Below are positions 14,301 to 25,600 of a stretch of DNA of 64,000 bases, piece by piece. Source of the stretch: Diabrotica undecimpunctata (Eukaryota; Arthropoda; Insecta; Coleoptera; Chrysomelidae). Each line of letters starts with the position of its first letter. Positions within the stretch are counted from its first letter, which is position 1. Made by a program: the position numbers and the translations under genes. The stretch is taken from positions 2,542,001 to 2,606,000 of the forward strand of contig NC_092806.1 in NCBI RefSeq assembly GCF_040954645.1. Reading direction: 5' to 3'. The notes below the pieces were generated by a model. It worked only from the letters and a program-made list of their open reading frames with translations. It was not told the origin of the DNA and made no database searches.

Positions 14301-14730
14301 CTTAAACCAAATATTCAGTCTACATCAATTGCCTTATAAGTCATGGAAAAAAATTATTTTTATACGAACTTAAAATTGATTTGAGTCATTATATGATTTT
14401 TACAATGTTTTGCTTGTCTGTTTTCGCTTTTTTTTAGTATTATTTCGGTTTTAGTATTATTTTTTTCTATTATAATTTTTACTCCCAAAAAATGGTTGTG
14501 TTTGTAGTATTTTTAAATAAAAAAAAGAGAACTAGATAGAATTTAAATATATGTTAACTTTCTTATAGGAAGATGTAGAAGAATATAAAGACGCAATTTG
14601 TGCCGTTCTACCAGGGGATTTAGCAACTTTCTGTGAAAATGATTTGCTTCCCGCACTCGAAAGAATCTACAATAACCAATTTAATTCCACATCACCTCAA
14701 GAAATATGCCAAGAATTGGAATTGTGTTAG
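5390..14730 (+). CDS. SapB gene 1: secreted single-domain saposin-like protein
   Basis: The spliced coding sequence is 5390-5429, 11400-11427, 14147-14216 and 14569-14730 (300 nt, 99 aa). Introns are 5970, 2719 and 352 nt, phases 1, 2 and 0, all GT-AG with GTAAGT donors. Residues 1-19 form a signal peptide (MKTTLFLAVLACVG...VYG). The mature part is one saposin-B domain with six cysteines at 26, 29, 57, 68, 93 and 99 (C-x2-C-x27-C-x10-C-x24-C-x5-C), the spacing needed for the three family disulfides. N85-S-T is an N-glycosylation sequon. Mature charge is about 17 acidic to 4 basic. In the family such domains bind or extract lipids or permeabilise membranes; which applies here is unknown. The start is the only ATG after the TATA box. 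AATAAA is at 14948-14953. Closest paralogue: the gene at 19667. Confidence 0.88.
5730..5780 (-). repeat. Stem-loop followed by GAAACGT, old repeat remnant in intron 1
   Basis: On the minus strand, ATTTTGAGAAATATTTCCC is followed by AAAGGGAAGTCGAAACGT. This resembles the stem-loop tails at 17188 and 26577. A diverged counterpart lies at about 20010-20050 in intron 1 of gene 2, so this copy is older than the gene 1/gene 2 duplication. Confidence 0.4.
6145..6610 (-). mobile_element. LINE 3' fragment with short GAT-type tail
   Basis: Minus-strand reading gives STETWTLTKSNRNMLK, the usual ETWTLT block of LINE reverse transcriptase C termini, then degenerate sequence ending in an AATGATGATGA tail at the left edge. 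No long frame survives. It is absent from intron 1 of gene 2. Confidence 0.55.
6618..9895 (-). mobile_element. Near full-length RTE-like LINE in SapB gene 1 intron 1
   Basis: Reading leftward: a GC-richer leader (9895-9420); an endonuclease start reading ICT-stop-NVKTMNEAG, where TGA stands in place of the expected Trp; endonuclease blocks MGISEMRWPNAGKC and VTLVMGDFNAKIG (9398-8937); a linker (8730-8004); and an RT C-terminal part with YLGANLNEQWDQ (7290-6988) and YLGHIMRN...GKVYGKRGPGRRRISWL (6956-6636). The RT palm (about 7990-7290) is badly decayed. The 3' end carries ATAAGAAGAAGAT at about 6618-6630. The same terminus is seen in the copies ending at 46202 and 46633. The insertion is absent from gene 2, so it postdates the duplication. 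Confidence 0.75.
9912..10400 (-). mobile_element. LINE reverse transcriptase fragment with YADN motif
   Basis: The minus strand shows RDTLSCILFNLTLEK, then LAYADNINIVGRT (catalytic YADD eroded to YADN), and KMGLIINTNKTEYMKRS followed by DFVYLGALLN. This is the palm-to-thumb part of an RTE-type RT. It abuts the 5' end of the element at 6618-9895 but is a separate fragment. Confidence 0.65.
10850..11200 (-). mobile_element. Old LINE RT N-terminal fragment shared with gene 2
   Basis: A minus-strand frame with STLDEIIKTIRGIKTNKSIG, EDCI, and later LNTKGNKSDLNNYNQISLL matches the RT fingers region (usually NNKAPGEDGI and NYRPISLL). The same fragment, equally oriented, lies in intron 1 of gene 2 at 21150-21400. 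It was therefore present before the two genes duplicated. Confidence 0.65.
11770..12075 (+). repeat. About 300-bp dispersed repeat, copy A, with hammerhead-like core
   Basis: The sequence from CTCAGGACTAGCAAC through GCCATGTTACCAAA, ATATTTAGTGGC and CACTGATGATGG to TTCCGAAAACGTTTTGT and AAATAAAATACCTTTTATAAA recurs on the opposite strand at 20425-20745. The core at 11971-12006 is CTGATGA, a short stem, then GAAAACG. Family unknown; a Penelope-type origin is only a guess. It lies in intron 2 of gene 1, beside the piggyBac C terminus. Confidence 0.6.
12080..13701 (-). pseudogene. piggyBac transposase remnant in SapB gene 1 intron 2
   Basis: Three minus-strand frames follow one another. 13701-13144 has an acidic N terminus, GKNKFKCSASAP and LGLSAPPKELWDFLFTNQII. 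13131-12784 has NVDQVEMEAFLGLLIST, SAKRFAVLLTCLRFDD and EFSVGEYVCIDEMLHSWFSG. 12447-12250 has FLYYRIAVDEKTQKPELI. A further broken piece reads DRKDFIKVLAKSLIEAP. These follow piggyBac transposase order, but the middle (DDD) region between 12784 and 12450 is disrupted. The likely start is the internal MYHQPSTSR at about 13610. No TTAA-flanked ends could be assigned. Confidence 0.75.
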
Positions 14731-15255
14731 ATTTAAATTAACATAATTGTTGTAATATGACTAAAACGTGTAAGATTTATTTAATTTATTTAATTTATTT
14801 AAACTTGCTTTCATTGTTTGTTTTTCTTTTCCTTTTGACCCTGGAATATGTATATATTATGAATACTCACAAGAAACTAATATTATTGTAACATAAACAT
14901 ATTATAACTTAGGATACTCCCCTGTAATCATCGTAAGCAAAATTTTTAATAAAGAGATGTTCTCAAAGTAATAATCATCCTCCAAATTATTATCAATAGT
15001 ATTCGTCTTGAACCTGTATAACTAAATTTTAAAAGATTATTGTTTTTCATCGAAATCTACATTTATTACTATAACCACCCGTTTCTGAATTACCATTCGG
15101 ACGTATTCGACAGAATGCGCATCCACTAGACATCGTCTCAAAGTGACTAGTCTGTACAGGGTAAGATATGCAATGCTAACCTTATGGGAATTTCGCCAAG
15201 ACGTTGCCAGTTTTATGCAGTGAGCGATAGGACTTTTAAAATAAACGGAATAAAC

Positions 15256-16531
15256 CAGGAGTTCTCAACAAGTCCTCACGTACAATTTAGGTAATTTACA
15301 AATATCGTTTGCTAATAATTTTACATAATACTATACATTATTTGTTTCTAATAGTAACTTATTAACTTTTATCTTTTATTAGTAGCAGTAGTATAATAAA
15401 ATGTGCATTAAATAAACATTTGCTTTAAAGTTTAAAATAATTCGGGTAATTTCTACTAACTGCCAAATTTAAAATGTTATTTATGTCCCTGCGATGCTAA
15501 TTACTGCCATAATGTGTAAGGAAGAGGATTAAAAGCTCCAACAGCTCGTGGTGCATGGTTCATTTTATTGCACTCAGGATCTACCAGTAGATTTGTTGAT
15601 TGAGCAGAGCTCACGTTTTTGGCAAAGAAAAATACTCAGGACTACCACGATGAAATGGATGGACCGACCTTCGAAGACTGGTTCGAAAATAACTTAATGC
15701 GAAATTTGCCAAAAAAAAACTGTTGTGGTAATGGACAATGCCTCCTATCACGGTAGGAAGTCAGAACAAATTCCCAACAGTTCAACATTAAAAAAAGATA
15801 TTAAAAAATGGCTTCGGTTACCCTATCACTGTGAACTCAATCCCATCGAAATGGTTTGGAGTGAAGTGAAACGGTATATAGCTGGACGCAATGCGTATTT
15901 TAAAGAAGCTGAAATGCAAAATTTAATTACAGCAGCGTACCAGGTCATTACACCAGAGAAATGGAAAACCTACGTAAACCACGTAATAGCACGGAAGAAA
16001 AATGTGAGAAATTGACAATTTGTTGGATGATATCGAACCAATTATTATAAATATAAATAACATAGATATAGTGATGACAGTGACGATAATAATGATGATG
16101 ATAGTGAAACTAAATGTGACAGCGATTGACAGAAAAAGGAACTAAATATAATGGTGTACAATTACGATTACTTACACATGAAATTAAATACATTGACTTC
16201 TTTTATTTTCAACTTATTTATTAGTTTTATTTTCGGATATTTCTACGTTTTGTTACTGCGAACATATACAGTGCGGTTTTTAAAAGTCCTTTCCCCTTAA
16301 CTTTTGAATGGAACAATACATAAATAAAAGCTTTCTTTATATTTTAGTTTAATTTTATTCGATTTTATTTAAATCTATAAACAAATAATGGTTTGTATCG
16401 CTAGCACATACTGTATAATTAAAAACAAACTGCTTGTGTGACATAAATAAAAGGCATTTCTTAATTTCCATTTTATTTTAATTTAACCAAAGTATGTTGT
16501 AATAAATATTATTTATGTTTGAGAACCACTG
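15256..16531 (+). mobile_element. IS630/mariner-like transposon remnant with degenerate TIRs
   Basis: The transposase reads LLHSGSTSRFVD-stop-AELTF, DYHDEMDGPTFEDWFENNL, a frameshift in an A9 run at about 15711-15720, then VVVMDNASYHGRKS and, after an apparent internal deletion, RLPYHCELNPIEMVWSEVKR up to 16014. An acidic SDDSDDNNDDDSE tail follows in another frame to 16129. D of MDN and E of NPIE fit the catalytic DDE set of DDE_3-type transposases. CAGGAGTTCTCAACA (15256-15270) and GTTTGAGAACCACTG (16517-16531) are inverted, 11 of 15 matching. It lies between SapB genes 1 and 2. Confidence 0.65.
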
Positions 16532-16916
16532 AAAGAAGGAAACCAGGCAGGGTCGTTAGAGGGCATTAGTACTTAAGCTACCCTCAACACAAATCGCGGG
16601 AGGAATATGTGCATCAGTTTTCAAATATGTTTTATTTACTATATAATTTCTAAATTGAACCACTTTCACTTCTTTAGGTAACAATGTATCTGTTTTGACA
16701 ACTAAATAAGTAATTAGACAAAATAATGAGTATCAATAATTTCAAAACAGGAGTTTAAAAAATTAGGAGGTAGTCCGGGGCCAGTGAAACGGTCAAGCTT
16801 ATTCCAGTTGAAGCAATAAGAAGGATTATTTTTCGTTTTGGCTCAACCGACATGCTATCTCTAGCACTACAACCCATGAAACTGTGGTAAAAATCATGCT
16901 TTTATTTACATGGTTC

Positions 16917-17168
16917 TGAAACGAGACGATTAACAGAGACATCGAAGAAAGATATGTCGCCGAACTGGATGCAATAAAGTATGAGAATAGAAGGTTCAGT
17001 CATGGATGGCATACAACGAAAGCAGCTCAAATGTTACGTACATGTCCAATAAATGAAAGAGAGTACACTCCCAAATCCCAGAGCAAGTACCTGTATGAAC
17101 ACCTACAGGAATCCAGAAGAAACGACTACCTTAGAAAACACAGATGGAAGGAACAAGAAACTCAATGA
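16917..17168 (+). pseudogene. Unidentified coding fragment ending before a stem-loop tail
   Basis: A frame of about 80 codons without an internal stop ends at TGA 17166-17168. It reads DIEERYVAELDAIKYENRR, HGWHTTKAAQMLRTCPINE and SKYLYEHLQESRRNDYLRKH. It is highly charged and looks like real protein, but I do not recognise the family. A stem-loop tail repeat begins 20 nt later, so it is probably the C terminus of a mobile element. Confidence 0.35.
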
Positions 17169-17187
17169 GCTCAAAATACAAAAAAAA

Positions 17188-17285
17188 AGAACGATTTCCG
17201 AAGTGGAAATTGAAACGTCAATAAACATATTTTAACCTTTAATTGTGGCTTATTCCTATTTAAATAGTAATTAAAAAATAGAAAA
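17188..17285 (+). repeat. Stem-loop tail repeat, copy 1
   Basis: GAACGATTTCCGAAGTGGAA, then ATTGAAACGTCAATAAAC and TTAACCTTTAATTGTGGCTT. A near-identical copy is at 26577-26690. The ATTTCC-GAAGT-GGAAAT part is a small hairpin followed by GAAACGTC. Confidence 0.7.
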
Positions 17286-17289
17286 TACC

Positions 17290-17754
17290 CCCAATATTTA
17301 AAAACAAGAGTCTTCAACCAATGTATACTTCCTGTTCTCACCTACGGTTCTCAAACTTGGACGTTTACAAAGGAAAACATGGAAAAAAATAGCAAAGACC
17401 CAAAGAGCCATATAAAGGCAAATGCTGAACATCAGGCTATCAGACAAGAAAAGATATACTTTAACAAAACTTTTTAACAAAACAAAAGTGACCGACGTAT
17501 TAACGCAGATAGCAAAACTTAAGTGGAAGTTCGCTGGACATACCATACGACAAAAAGACGACAGATGGAATAAGATGATTATACACTGGAGACCATATAG
17601 TTACAAACGCAAAAGAGGAAGGCTACAAATGAGATGGTCAGATGACTTGAAGAAACAAGCAGGTCCGAAATGGATACAAACTGCCTACAATAGAGAAACG
17701 TGGAAGAAGGAAAAGGAAGCCTATGTCCAAAATTGTACAGCAAGGGCTGTATAG
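17290..17754 (+). mobile_element. LINE RT C-terminal fragment
   Basis: Reads VFNQCILPVLTYGSQTWTFT, then in a clean 110-aa frame (17422-17754) LKWKFAGHTIRQKDDRWNKM and KRKRGRLQMRWSDDLKK, ending in a W-K-KEKEAYVQ block. These are the usual C-terminal blocks of CR1/RTE-type reverse transcriptases. Confidence 0.75.
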
Positions 17755-17774
17755 ATAGATAGGTAGAGAATTGG

Positions 17775-18020
17775 GTCATCCCTTTTAGCCGAATGGTCCA
17801 TACAATTGACGCGTAACACTTTGACTTTCCAGTATTTACTCCATCCTCTGTACAAGTTGATATAGTGTAGCTAATTTTTTAATAATTTTTACTTATAAAG
17901 TATTAAAACTACATACTATTTATTCATAACAAAATGTAACTTCATTAGATAAAACATAGACTTTTCTGCTCATATTTCTTGAATATATATTTCGGATACT
18001 CTTAGTATTACCATTATTAC
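17775..18020. repeat. Dispersed repeat, copy 1 (second copy 35180-35465)
   Basis: Shares with 35180-35465 the stretches TTTTAGCC-AATGGTCCAT, ATCCTCTGTAC, TAAAACTAC, TATTTATTCATAACAAAATG and ATACTCTTAGTATT, in the same order and orientation. Family unknown; no coding content. Confidence 0.6.
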
Positions 18021-19100
18021 TCATGGCAGCTAAAGGAGTGTTAATTTCCATAGTCATAATATGCATAATAACAAAACGGTGCAATATTTTAATATACTAC
18101 AATCACCTATTAATTGTTGTAACAATCGCTTGGGTATATTTCAACAATATTGAGTTTTCAGATTTTCAATATTTTCTTTCATCGGTTAACACATTATTTA
18201 AAAAAATTTCATTTTATAATTTCTTTTTTTTTAATTTAACAAGCAATACAATTAGTCAGTTTTATATAAGTTACAAGTACATATACAGGATGGTTAAAAT
18301 TATATTGTTTAAACAAGAAAATTAATTAACAATATTTATAATTGTTTGGGAAAGTATCTACTATTTCTTTTCATATTTTTACTACCAATATTTTTCTTTT
18401 AGTGTACTATAATGTGATCTAATTCAATCCTGTATTCTAACGACTCTGTTAAAATATATTGCTTCCTGTTATTTCGTAAAATTGTTAAACTGGCTATCTC
18501 GTCTATTATGTTTTAAGTACGGAGAATTTGACTTCTTTTATTATTTTTGTGTCGCCAATACACACAAGTGTACGGTTTCGTATTACGGTCACAATTATTA
18601 CGAGTGATTTATTGGTGTACCCTCTTGGTATACAGACCACACGCAACGGTTAGAAGGTTCTTTTCTGACCGTCTTAAGTCTCAAAACACTTCATCCGAAG
18701 ACAGCGAACGAAACACACCAAGTTTTTTGGCTCTCGTGCCAACGATCCTCGGCGTCCCGACTCGGTACCAATGATATTCCACTGGCTAAGAATACGACAT
18801 CAATATTTCAAAGGGTAAGTCTATATTCTTTGTACAAACAACAATAATGAGTATGGCTAGTTAATTTCGTAATTTACTGACAGTTGTATTTGCTATTTTT
18901 CGCTAATTTATATACAAACAAAATATTGAATTGTTACTTTATTATTATTTATCTAATATCATTTAACCAGCGACCTCTTAAGTTTTATACAAAACAATAA
19001 TATTACAGTAGACATTGCTTAACTGTCCCGTATCTGCTTTGTAATTTATTGCATCTTTTTTTTATTGACGTCACACATTTCTAAAAAATCTTTTGTTGTA
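18021..19100. other. No gene seen
   Basis: AT-rich sequence with no convincing coding or structural feature. A somewhat GC-richer patch at 18540-18790 has no recognisable content. Confidence 0.5.
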
Positions 19101-19330
19101 ATTACTTTCTTGTTGTAAATCCCTAACATTTAAGTAGTCCCAATAATATCCAGTTTTAAAGTGATGGTCAACTGCCACACGTGTATTTTTCCTTATTGTA
19201 CAGTCACTTTTGTGTTATGTTATTCTCCGTTTGAGCCATTGTGAAATTTGACCAACATAACAACTTTGACAGCTCAAACAAGGCAACTTGTAGATACCAT
19301 TGCTTTTACAAAGGGTTGGAGCCTTGTCTT
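19100..19330 (-). mobile_element. Penelope-like element GIY-YIG endonuclease fragment
   Basis: The minus strand reads NPLCKSNGIYKLPCLSCQSC, YVGQISQWLKRRI, HKSDCTIRKNTRVAVDHHFK. GIYKLPC...YVGQ corresponds to the GIY and YIG motifs of the endonuclease at the C terminus of Penelope-like elements, with the following R and H residues in place. It is short and broken, and lies just upstream of the gene 2 promoter. Confidence 0.6.
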
Positions 19331-19470
19331 CTACTTTTGAAAACAGTTGTACGTTTTTATTACATTAAATTTAACAATTTTATTGCTTTCCGACTTTTCA
19401 ATATTTTATAATTGAGAATAAATATTTTATAAAAAGAAACAACTACTTACAGGATTTCATAGTTTCTACC

Positions 19471-19623
19471 TTATCTCAAATCTGTTCATTTAATTATAAT
19501 AACTAATTCAATGTTATCACCTGTTTACATCAAACTGAAAAATAGAGGATCAAATAGGGAGATTCATATCAGTAATGCAGTTAAACTATTGTCGTTCAAG
19601 TGGTTCACTTTTTGTATATAAAG
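19471..19623 (+). promoter_or_regulatory. Promoter of SapB gene 2: paired GATA sites and TATA box
   Basis: TTATC sites at 19471-19475 and 19514-19518 are 43 nt apart, as in genes 1 and 3. TATATAAAG is at 19615-19623 and initiator-like TCACT at 19642-19646 (+29). The ATG is at 19667. Compared with gene 1 there is an extra segment of about 33 nt between the GATA pair and the TATA box. Confidence 0.7.
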
Positions 19624-19666
19624 CTGATCCACTGATGTACGTCACTGTATACTACAAATCTTAAAC

Positions 19667-22600
19667 ATGAAGACTACCTTGTTTTTGGCTGTTTTGGCTT
19701 GCGTCGGTAAGTAGAAGTTTTCTTTATAAATCTATTTTTTTATTTTATAATACAACTATGTATTCTTTATATCTTATTACTTGTTTTTTTATTTGTGCAA
19801 GTATATTGCTAGTCTCCGTTCAAATTAAAAGACAACGATTGGATTGTGGACCAAAAAATCTATAGTCGAAAACAAGTTTTTTGAGAAACAAAACCAATTT
19901 TTTATTATTCTTAATCTGTATCAATAAAAGTAGGCATAAACAAACTATGTAATATGGAGTAAAAGCTGCCTTACTATATTTAGTGAAAATTGATTACAAG
20001 TTCCATTAAAAATGCGTTTTTATTTCTTTGGGATATATTTCTCAAAGTACAAATTGAATACAATTTTGTGTTTTGTTACTTGGTAATTCACCAAAATTGT
20101 TTTTAACATTTAATTTTATCTGCTACATTATTGAAGGCTAGTCATTTGATCACCTAAATAAAATTACCTTTGCCTTAAAAATATCCGTCATGGTAAAAAA
20201 TGGTAAATTATGACTGTCTTGCATACCTATTTTTAGACTTGTATTTTATTTTATATTCTACATTTCTTTGACATTTTATTGCAGTTTTTTTTAATGCCGT
20301 TTTGGCCTATTGAGGATTTCGAAAAATTTTTCATTTTTTTCATGACTGAGTATTTCCTCCTCTGCTAGTATATTTCTAATCCACAAGGAAACTAAGTTCC
20401 TGTAGTTGACTGTATACCATATATTAAAAAAAATTTTTCAATAAAATCCTTTATAAAAAGGTATATAAAAAACCCATTTGGGCTATGTTAAATTGACAAA
20501 ACGTTTTCGGAATAAGTATTCCATCATCAGTGTCAGGTTAATACATGGAAATAGCCACTAAATATGGGGGTAAAAACCCTTTAAAAATTGCTAAATAAAA
20601 TTTAGTTTAAATTATGTCTAGTTTATAATTAAGATGGTAAAGTTACCGTTGGATTGGTAACATGGCGACATATGACTCTACATTAAGTTGCAAGTCCTGA
20701 GACGGTATGTCTACGAGGACTTTATTAAAGCAACTCAGTTGCTTTAATAAAGTCATGACTTTTATATACATATTCTCTGAACATTCATATGTTTTAAATG
20801 TCATAAAACATTATTCACCGTTTTCTCTTATTGGAAAAAAAATCTTCCCAAGCGTTCTTATAACTCATAATTGAATCTTTGGTGGAATTCTTTATTTTAC
20901 TTGGATAGTTCTCCATTTTAGTTGGTTGTGATGAAAAACATTGAACAATTTTCTCATAATCATTATTCCTTTTATTTTAAATATTTTATTACATGAATTT
21001 GTTTCTCAGAGGATATTGATCTTCTAAAACCTGCTTGGTACTCACCCAGTTGTTGATTTAAAATGGGTTCTGCACTATTTGTCCATACACATAAGATTAT
21101 GTAGGTCACTGAAAGCACGAAGACTCCACTACAATTATTTAAATTACTTTTATTTCCTTTTGTATGTAATGGGTCCTAGGTAATAAGTTTCTGATTCCCT
21201 ATTATGATGAATAATGTTCTGAAAATGCTTTACTCTATCGGCGAATTTTCTCTTTTCGGACAAAATACAATCTTCACCAATAGTTTTGTTGGTTTTCATG
21301 CCACGTATAGTTTCCATGATTTCATCTAAAGGGGATGGAGTATCCCTGAAGAATAACAGTCTAGTCTTTTTTAGGGATTTCAACATTAAGTAAAAATGAA
21401 AAAAAAAAAAAAAAAACTATGCTGCACAGAATTGGTCTTTAAAGTGTAGTTTATCATCGAGTCCATTAATATGTAACGGTGGAGGTTTAAATTTACTCAA
21501 TTGTGGAAGAAAAGTCTGATAGAATTCATGAGTATGATGTTCTTTGAAATTATCTTTAATTTTATTACCTTAAGTTTTGCTGAACAGTCTGGCTGTTAAT
21601 TTGGACAATGTTGACATTATTTCAAAAGATTAAGACAAAACTATTATTAACCAAATTGTTTTGTTAATAATAAAATAAAATAAAATTTTGGTTGAATACT
21701 GCAGTAAATAACATAACTAAATTGACCGGAATTGATTGTCTCTTGTAATAGCCGAAACAATTATGTTGAAAAGGTATTTTATTTAAAAAATTGTTAATAA
21801 CAATCTGTTCTTTGTTTTTTTTAACTATTATTTGTTTTTAGGTCTCACCGTCTACGGCCAAAAGAATGAGTAAGTAACATTGAATAAAAACAAGGAATTA
21901 TTTACAGAATTAATTAAAGCTAGAATCAGTATTTATATTCACATCAAACACCGATTTGTTGGGTCATTCGCCTTACAGCTCTAAATTCGAACTAATTATC
22001 TAACAGTATATAGTGGTCCACTGCAGGACCACTACATTAATAACATAGTTAATTAAACTCACAGTTTTACATACATTTAAAATAAGAAAAATACATTTGC
22101 TAATATTATCAATGGTTGTTAGTCAAATGTGGCCAAATGTGTTTAATTTAATTAATAGTAATTAATTTGTGAGCAAAAATTTTATTTCGGTCATTTATTT
22201 TATAAATAAAATACGATACTCATAGCGTATATGAATGTTTGTTGTATCAAATTAAAGCTAATTTGTTTAAATATGACGATGTGTGGTTACCTTAAATAAA
22301 TGGTCGCAAATTAGGGTTACCAGCTATTAAAAACGCGAGGTATTAAAACAAAAATATAAGTGAGATTCTAAAGTTATGTTTAAGTTAATTAAAAGAGGAA
22401 GCGTTGTCAAGAAAGTTTTATAGTGCTTTGTGTTGTTTAGTTCACGATACTTGTGACTACCTGTTACTGTACATAAATGAACGGTGATTACGGTCACCGT
22501 TTAAAATCACCGTTATTTAAAAATCACGGTCACTGATCACGGCGTAATTAAAAAATAACTACGTTCACCATCACTATTTAAAATGCGGCTTTATCGCAGA

Positions 22601-25600
22601 ATGCTCAGAACATAGACAGAACACGTTACGAATCGAACAGTATTAAATACAATAGATAGCGAGTTAAAACTCGTAAAAACTATTAAGAAAAGAAATAATC
22701 CGTACCTAGTTAGAGGGCTGAAGAGAATTAGGCAGAAGAGCCATATCATGGCTTCGCAAAATCAAAACTTGGACGGGCAAGAACGTCCAGCAATTACTAA
22801 GAGTGGCGCAGAACATTTTGATGCAGTGATCGCACACTTCCTGATATAGTGGTCTCCTATTTGGAGATCAGACTATGTACCATTCGCTGTTATATATTTT
22901 CAATAATATTATATGGAACTGAGACTTGGACTTTAAAAAGATGCAATTTAAAAAGAATTGAGGCTTTCGAACTCTGGTTATACCGCAGAGTATTAAAAAT
23001 ATTATGGACTGATAGAATTACAAATAAAGAAGTACTGGAGAGAGTTGGTAAAGAAACAGAACTAATCAGCACTATATATAAACCAGAAAACTGGAATACC
23101 TAGGCCACGTGATGAGAGGACCAAAATATGAAATTTTGAGACTCATAATATAGGGAAAGATACAGGGAAGAAGATCTGTTGGTCAAAGGCATAACTTATG
23201 GTTGAAGAATCTACGTGATTGGTATCAATGCACATCGTTTGATTTCAATCAAACAGCAATTTCAAAAATAAAAACAGCCGTTATAATTGCTTATGATTGG
23301 AACAAAAATAAAAAGATGACTCCTTAAAAATAAGATCAACTGAGTTGCGCTCCGAAGTGATGCCCCTGAAAACAAAAGAAAAGCGGCACTTGGATAGTTT
23401 AGGCAAATGACGATCTTTGGTCAATACCTAAAAATCGTGGAAATAACTTAATTATTAATACTTATCATAGGTGAAAGGTGAGACGGAGTCTTCTGATCAG
23501 TACTTGACACAGACAAGGAATGAAACGATCGCTGATACGGTGGGTTCTGATCAATACTCAGAGACTCGAGGTAGAAGTTCTTACCAGATCAATACTTCAA
23601 ACCAAAGACGGTTTTTTGTCGTGGATCACGGTGTTTTATATATGTGTCGGTGTTCCATCTCCAGAGCACACTGCTGGTAGTAATAGTTTGATGGGGGCAG
23701 TGCAGGCATACTTTAATTTTTGCCATACTTTATTAAAATTTTTATTGTGCTAATACCTCATCTCGTCAATATTTTTTATTTTTTGCTTTGAGATCGATCA
23801 TAAATATGTAACTTTCTATTTTTTTATGCAGAATGTCAAATATTTAGCCATAAAATTTTTCTACTTGTCTGAAGTCGAAAATGATTCGCGATGTTTGATT
23901 TAAATTGTAAATGGCTTATTTAGAAAAATTTTACTCTGTGTTAAATTTGTATAAAACTGACCAAGTATTTATTTAATTCCGCAACTATGTTCGATTACTA
24001 CGAATACTTAATTTTTTTATTTGATTAACAAAAGAATCCATTTTTTTAGCTTTCTCTGCGACACCTGCGTGTCCTTTGCATCAGCAATCCAGGAGTTCGT
24101 GAAAGAGGAAATTCCATTGGTAAGTTTTATGAGCGATATTATTCATATAAGATTTTTATCTTTAGCTACCCAATTCACTTTACCTCTCTCTTTAAAACAG
24201 AAAACAAATATTAAATTTTCGTGCTACCTGATAAGTCATAGAAACAATTTAATTTTATACAAACTTAAAATCATTTTATATGATTCTAACAATGTTTTAC
24301 TTGTCTGTAATTGCTTTTTCTTATTATTATTTTTTTCGGGTCTTTTATTTACTATTCTCTTATACTATGGCTTTAAATTTATTGATATTTTTTTGTAGTT
24401 TATATATTTAGCTTTGTATATTTTTTATGGAAAGTTTAGTCAGTGCTCTATCTAGTTAAGTTTGATCCTAGATTTACTGTAGCCTTAATTTGTTCTGCCT
24501 TAATTTACAAATTTTCTTCTTCTTCTCCTTCTTCTTTTTTATAAGCAATTCTGCTTGTTCATTGGCGGACTAACACCTCTATGGAAGATTGTTACTTCAT
24601 CTTTTGCGCGGTCGTCCGATACTTTTTCTGCCGATTGGTATTGTATCTCTTGCTATTTTAACGATACTTTTCTCCATTCTGCTTATGTGATTATTTCATT
24701 TTTTTTATTTTGTGTCCATTCATTTATACATTGTACATTACATTTTCTTCTCTTCAGTTCTCTATAGATCTCTCAACGTATTTGCTGTAATTCTTCCGAG
24801 TACTCTTATCTCTGCCGTTTCCAGTAGCCTTTGTGTTGTGACTGTGTCGGGTCTTGTTTCTGAGGTATATGTCATTATTGGTCTGATATTGGCTTTATAA
24901 ATTGTTGACTTCATCTCAGTGTTATTGTGACTGTTTCGCCATATAGCGTTATTAAGGCATTCTCCTACTTGCTTTTTATACTTGATCTCCCGCTTTGTTG
25001 TCCCGGTCTCCATTACTGGACAGTGTAATTCAAAGGTATTTTATTTTCATTCCTTGCTCAATACTGATGCCATCAGTTTCTATTTTACATCTGGTTGGTT
25101 CTTTGCTGATTATTACTGTTTTATTTTTCTGAGATGATATTGTCTTATTCAATTGTTTTGCTCCTATGTTAAATCTGTGGACCAGTCTTTGCAGACTAAT
25201 TTCATCTTGAGCTATAATATTACATCGTCTGTGTAATAGAGTATTTTTATTTCTTTGTTTCCCATTCTATATCCTGTTCATTTGTTAACGCTATTGATGA
25301 TTTTATCCATGATTAAATTAAAGAGCATAGTACTTAATGAATCCCCTTGTCTTATTCCACTTCCCATTTCTATAGACTCTGTAAATTGTCTATCTATTCT
25401 TACTTCCATGTTATTGTTTTGGTAGATATTTTCGATAATTTTTATAATATTTAGGGTAACTTCTCTACTAGAGAAATGATGGATTACATCTTTGAGTCTC
25501 ACTCTATCAAACGATTTCTTGAAGTCAATCAGACATAGAAATGCTGGTCTATTATACTCTAGTGATTTCTCAGTGATTTGGTTTGTAAGAAAATGCAAAT

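Noticed and set aside
18023..18325. 100-aa hydrophobic + strand ORF
   Set aside because: AT-rich low-complexity translation, no start context, no family resemblance.
18547..18774. 75-aa + strand ORF in a GC-richer patch
   Set aside because: No motif, no splice context and no relation to neighbouring elements.
24021..24398. 125-aa + strand ORF overlapping gene 2 exon 3
   Set aside because: Only 24050-24119 is coding, in the same frame as exon 3. The rest is read-through into intron 3 after a perfect GTAAGT donor, with low-complexity hydrophobic translation.
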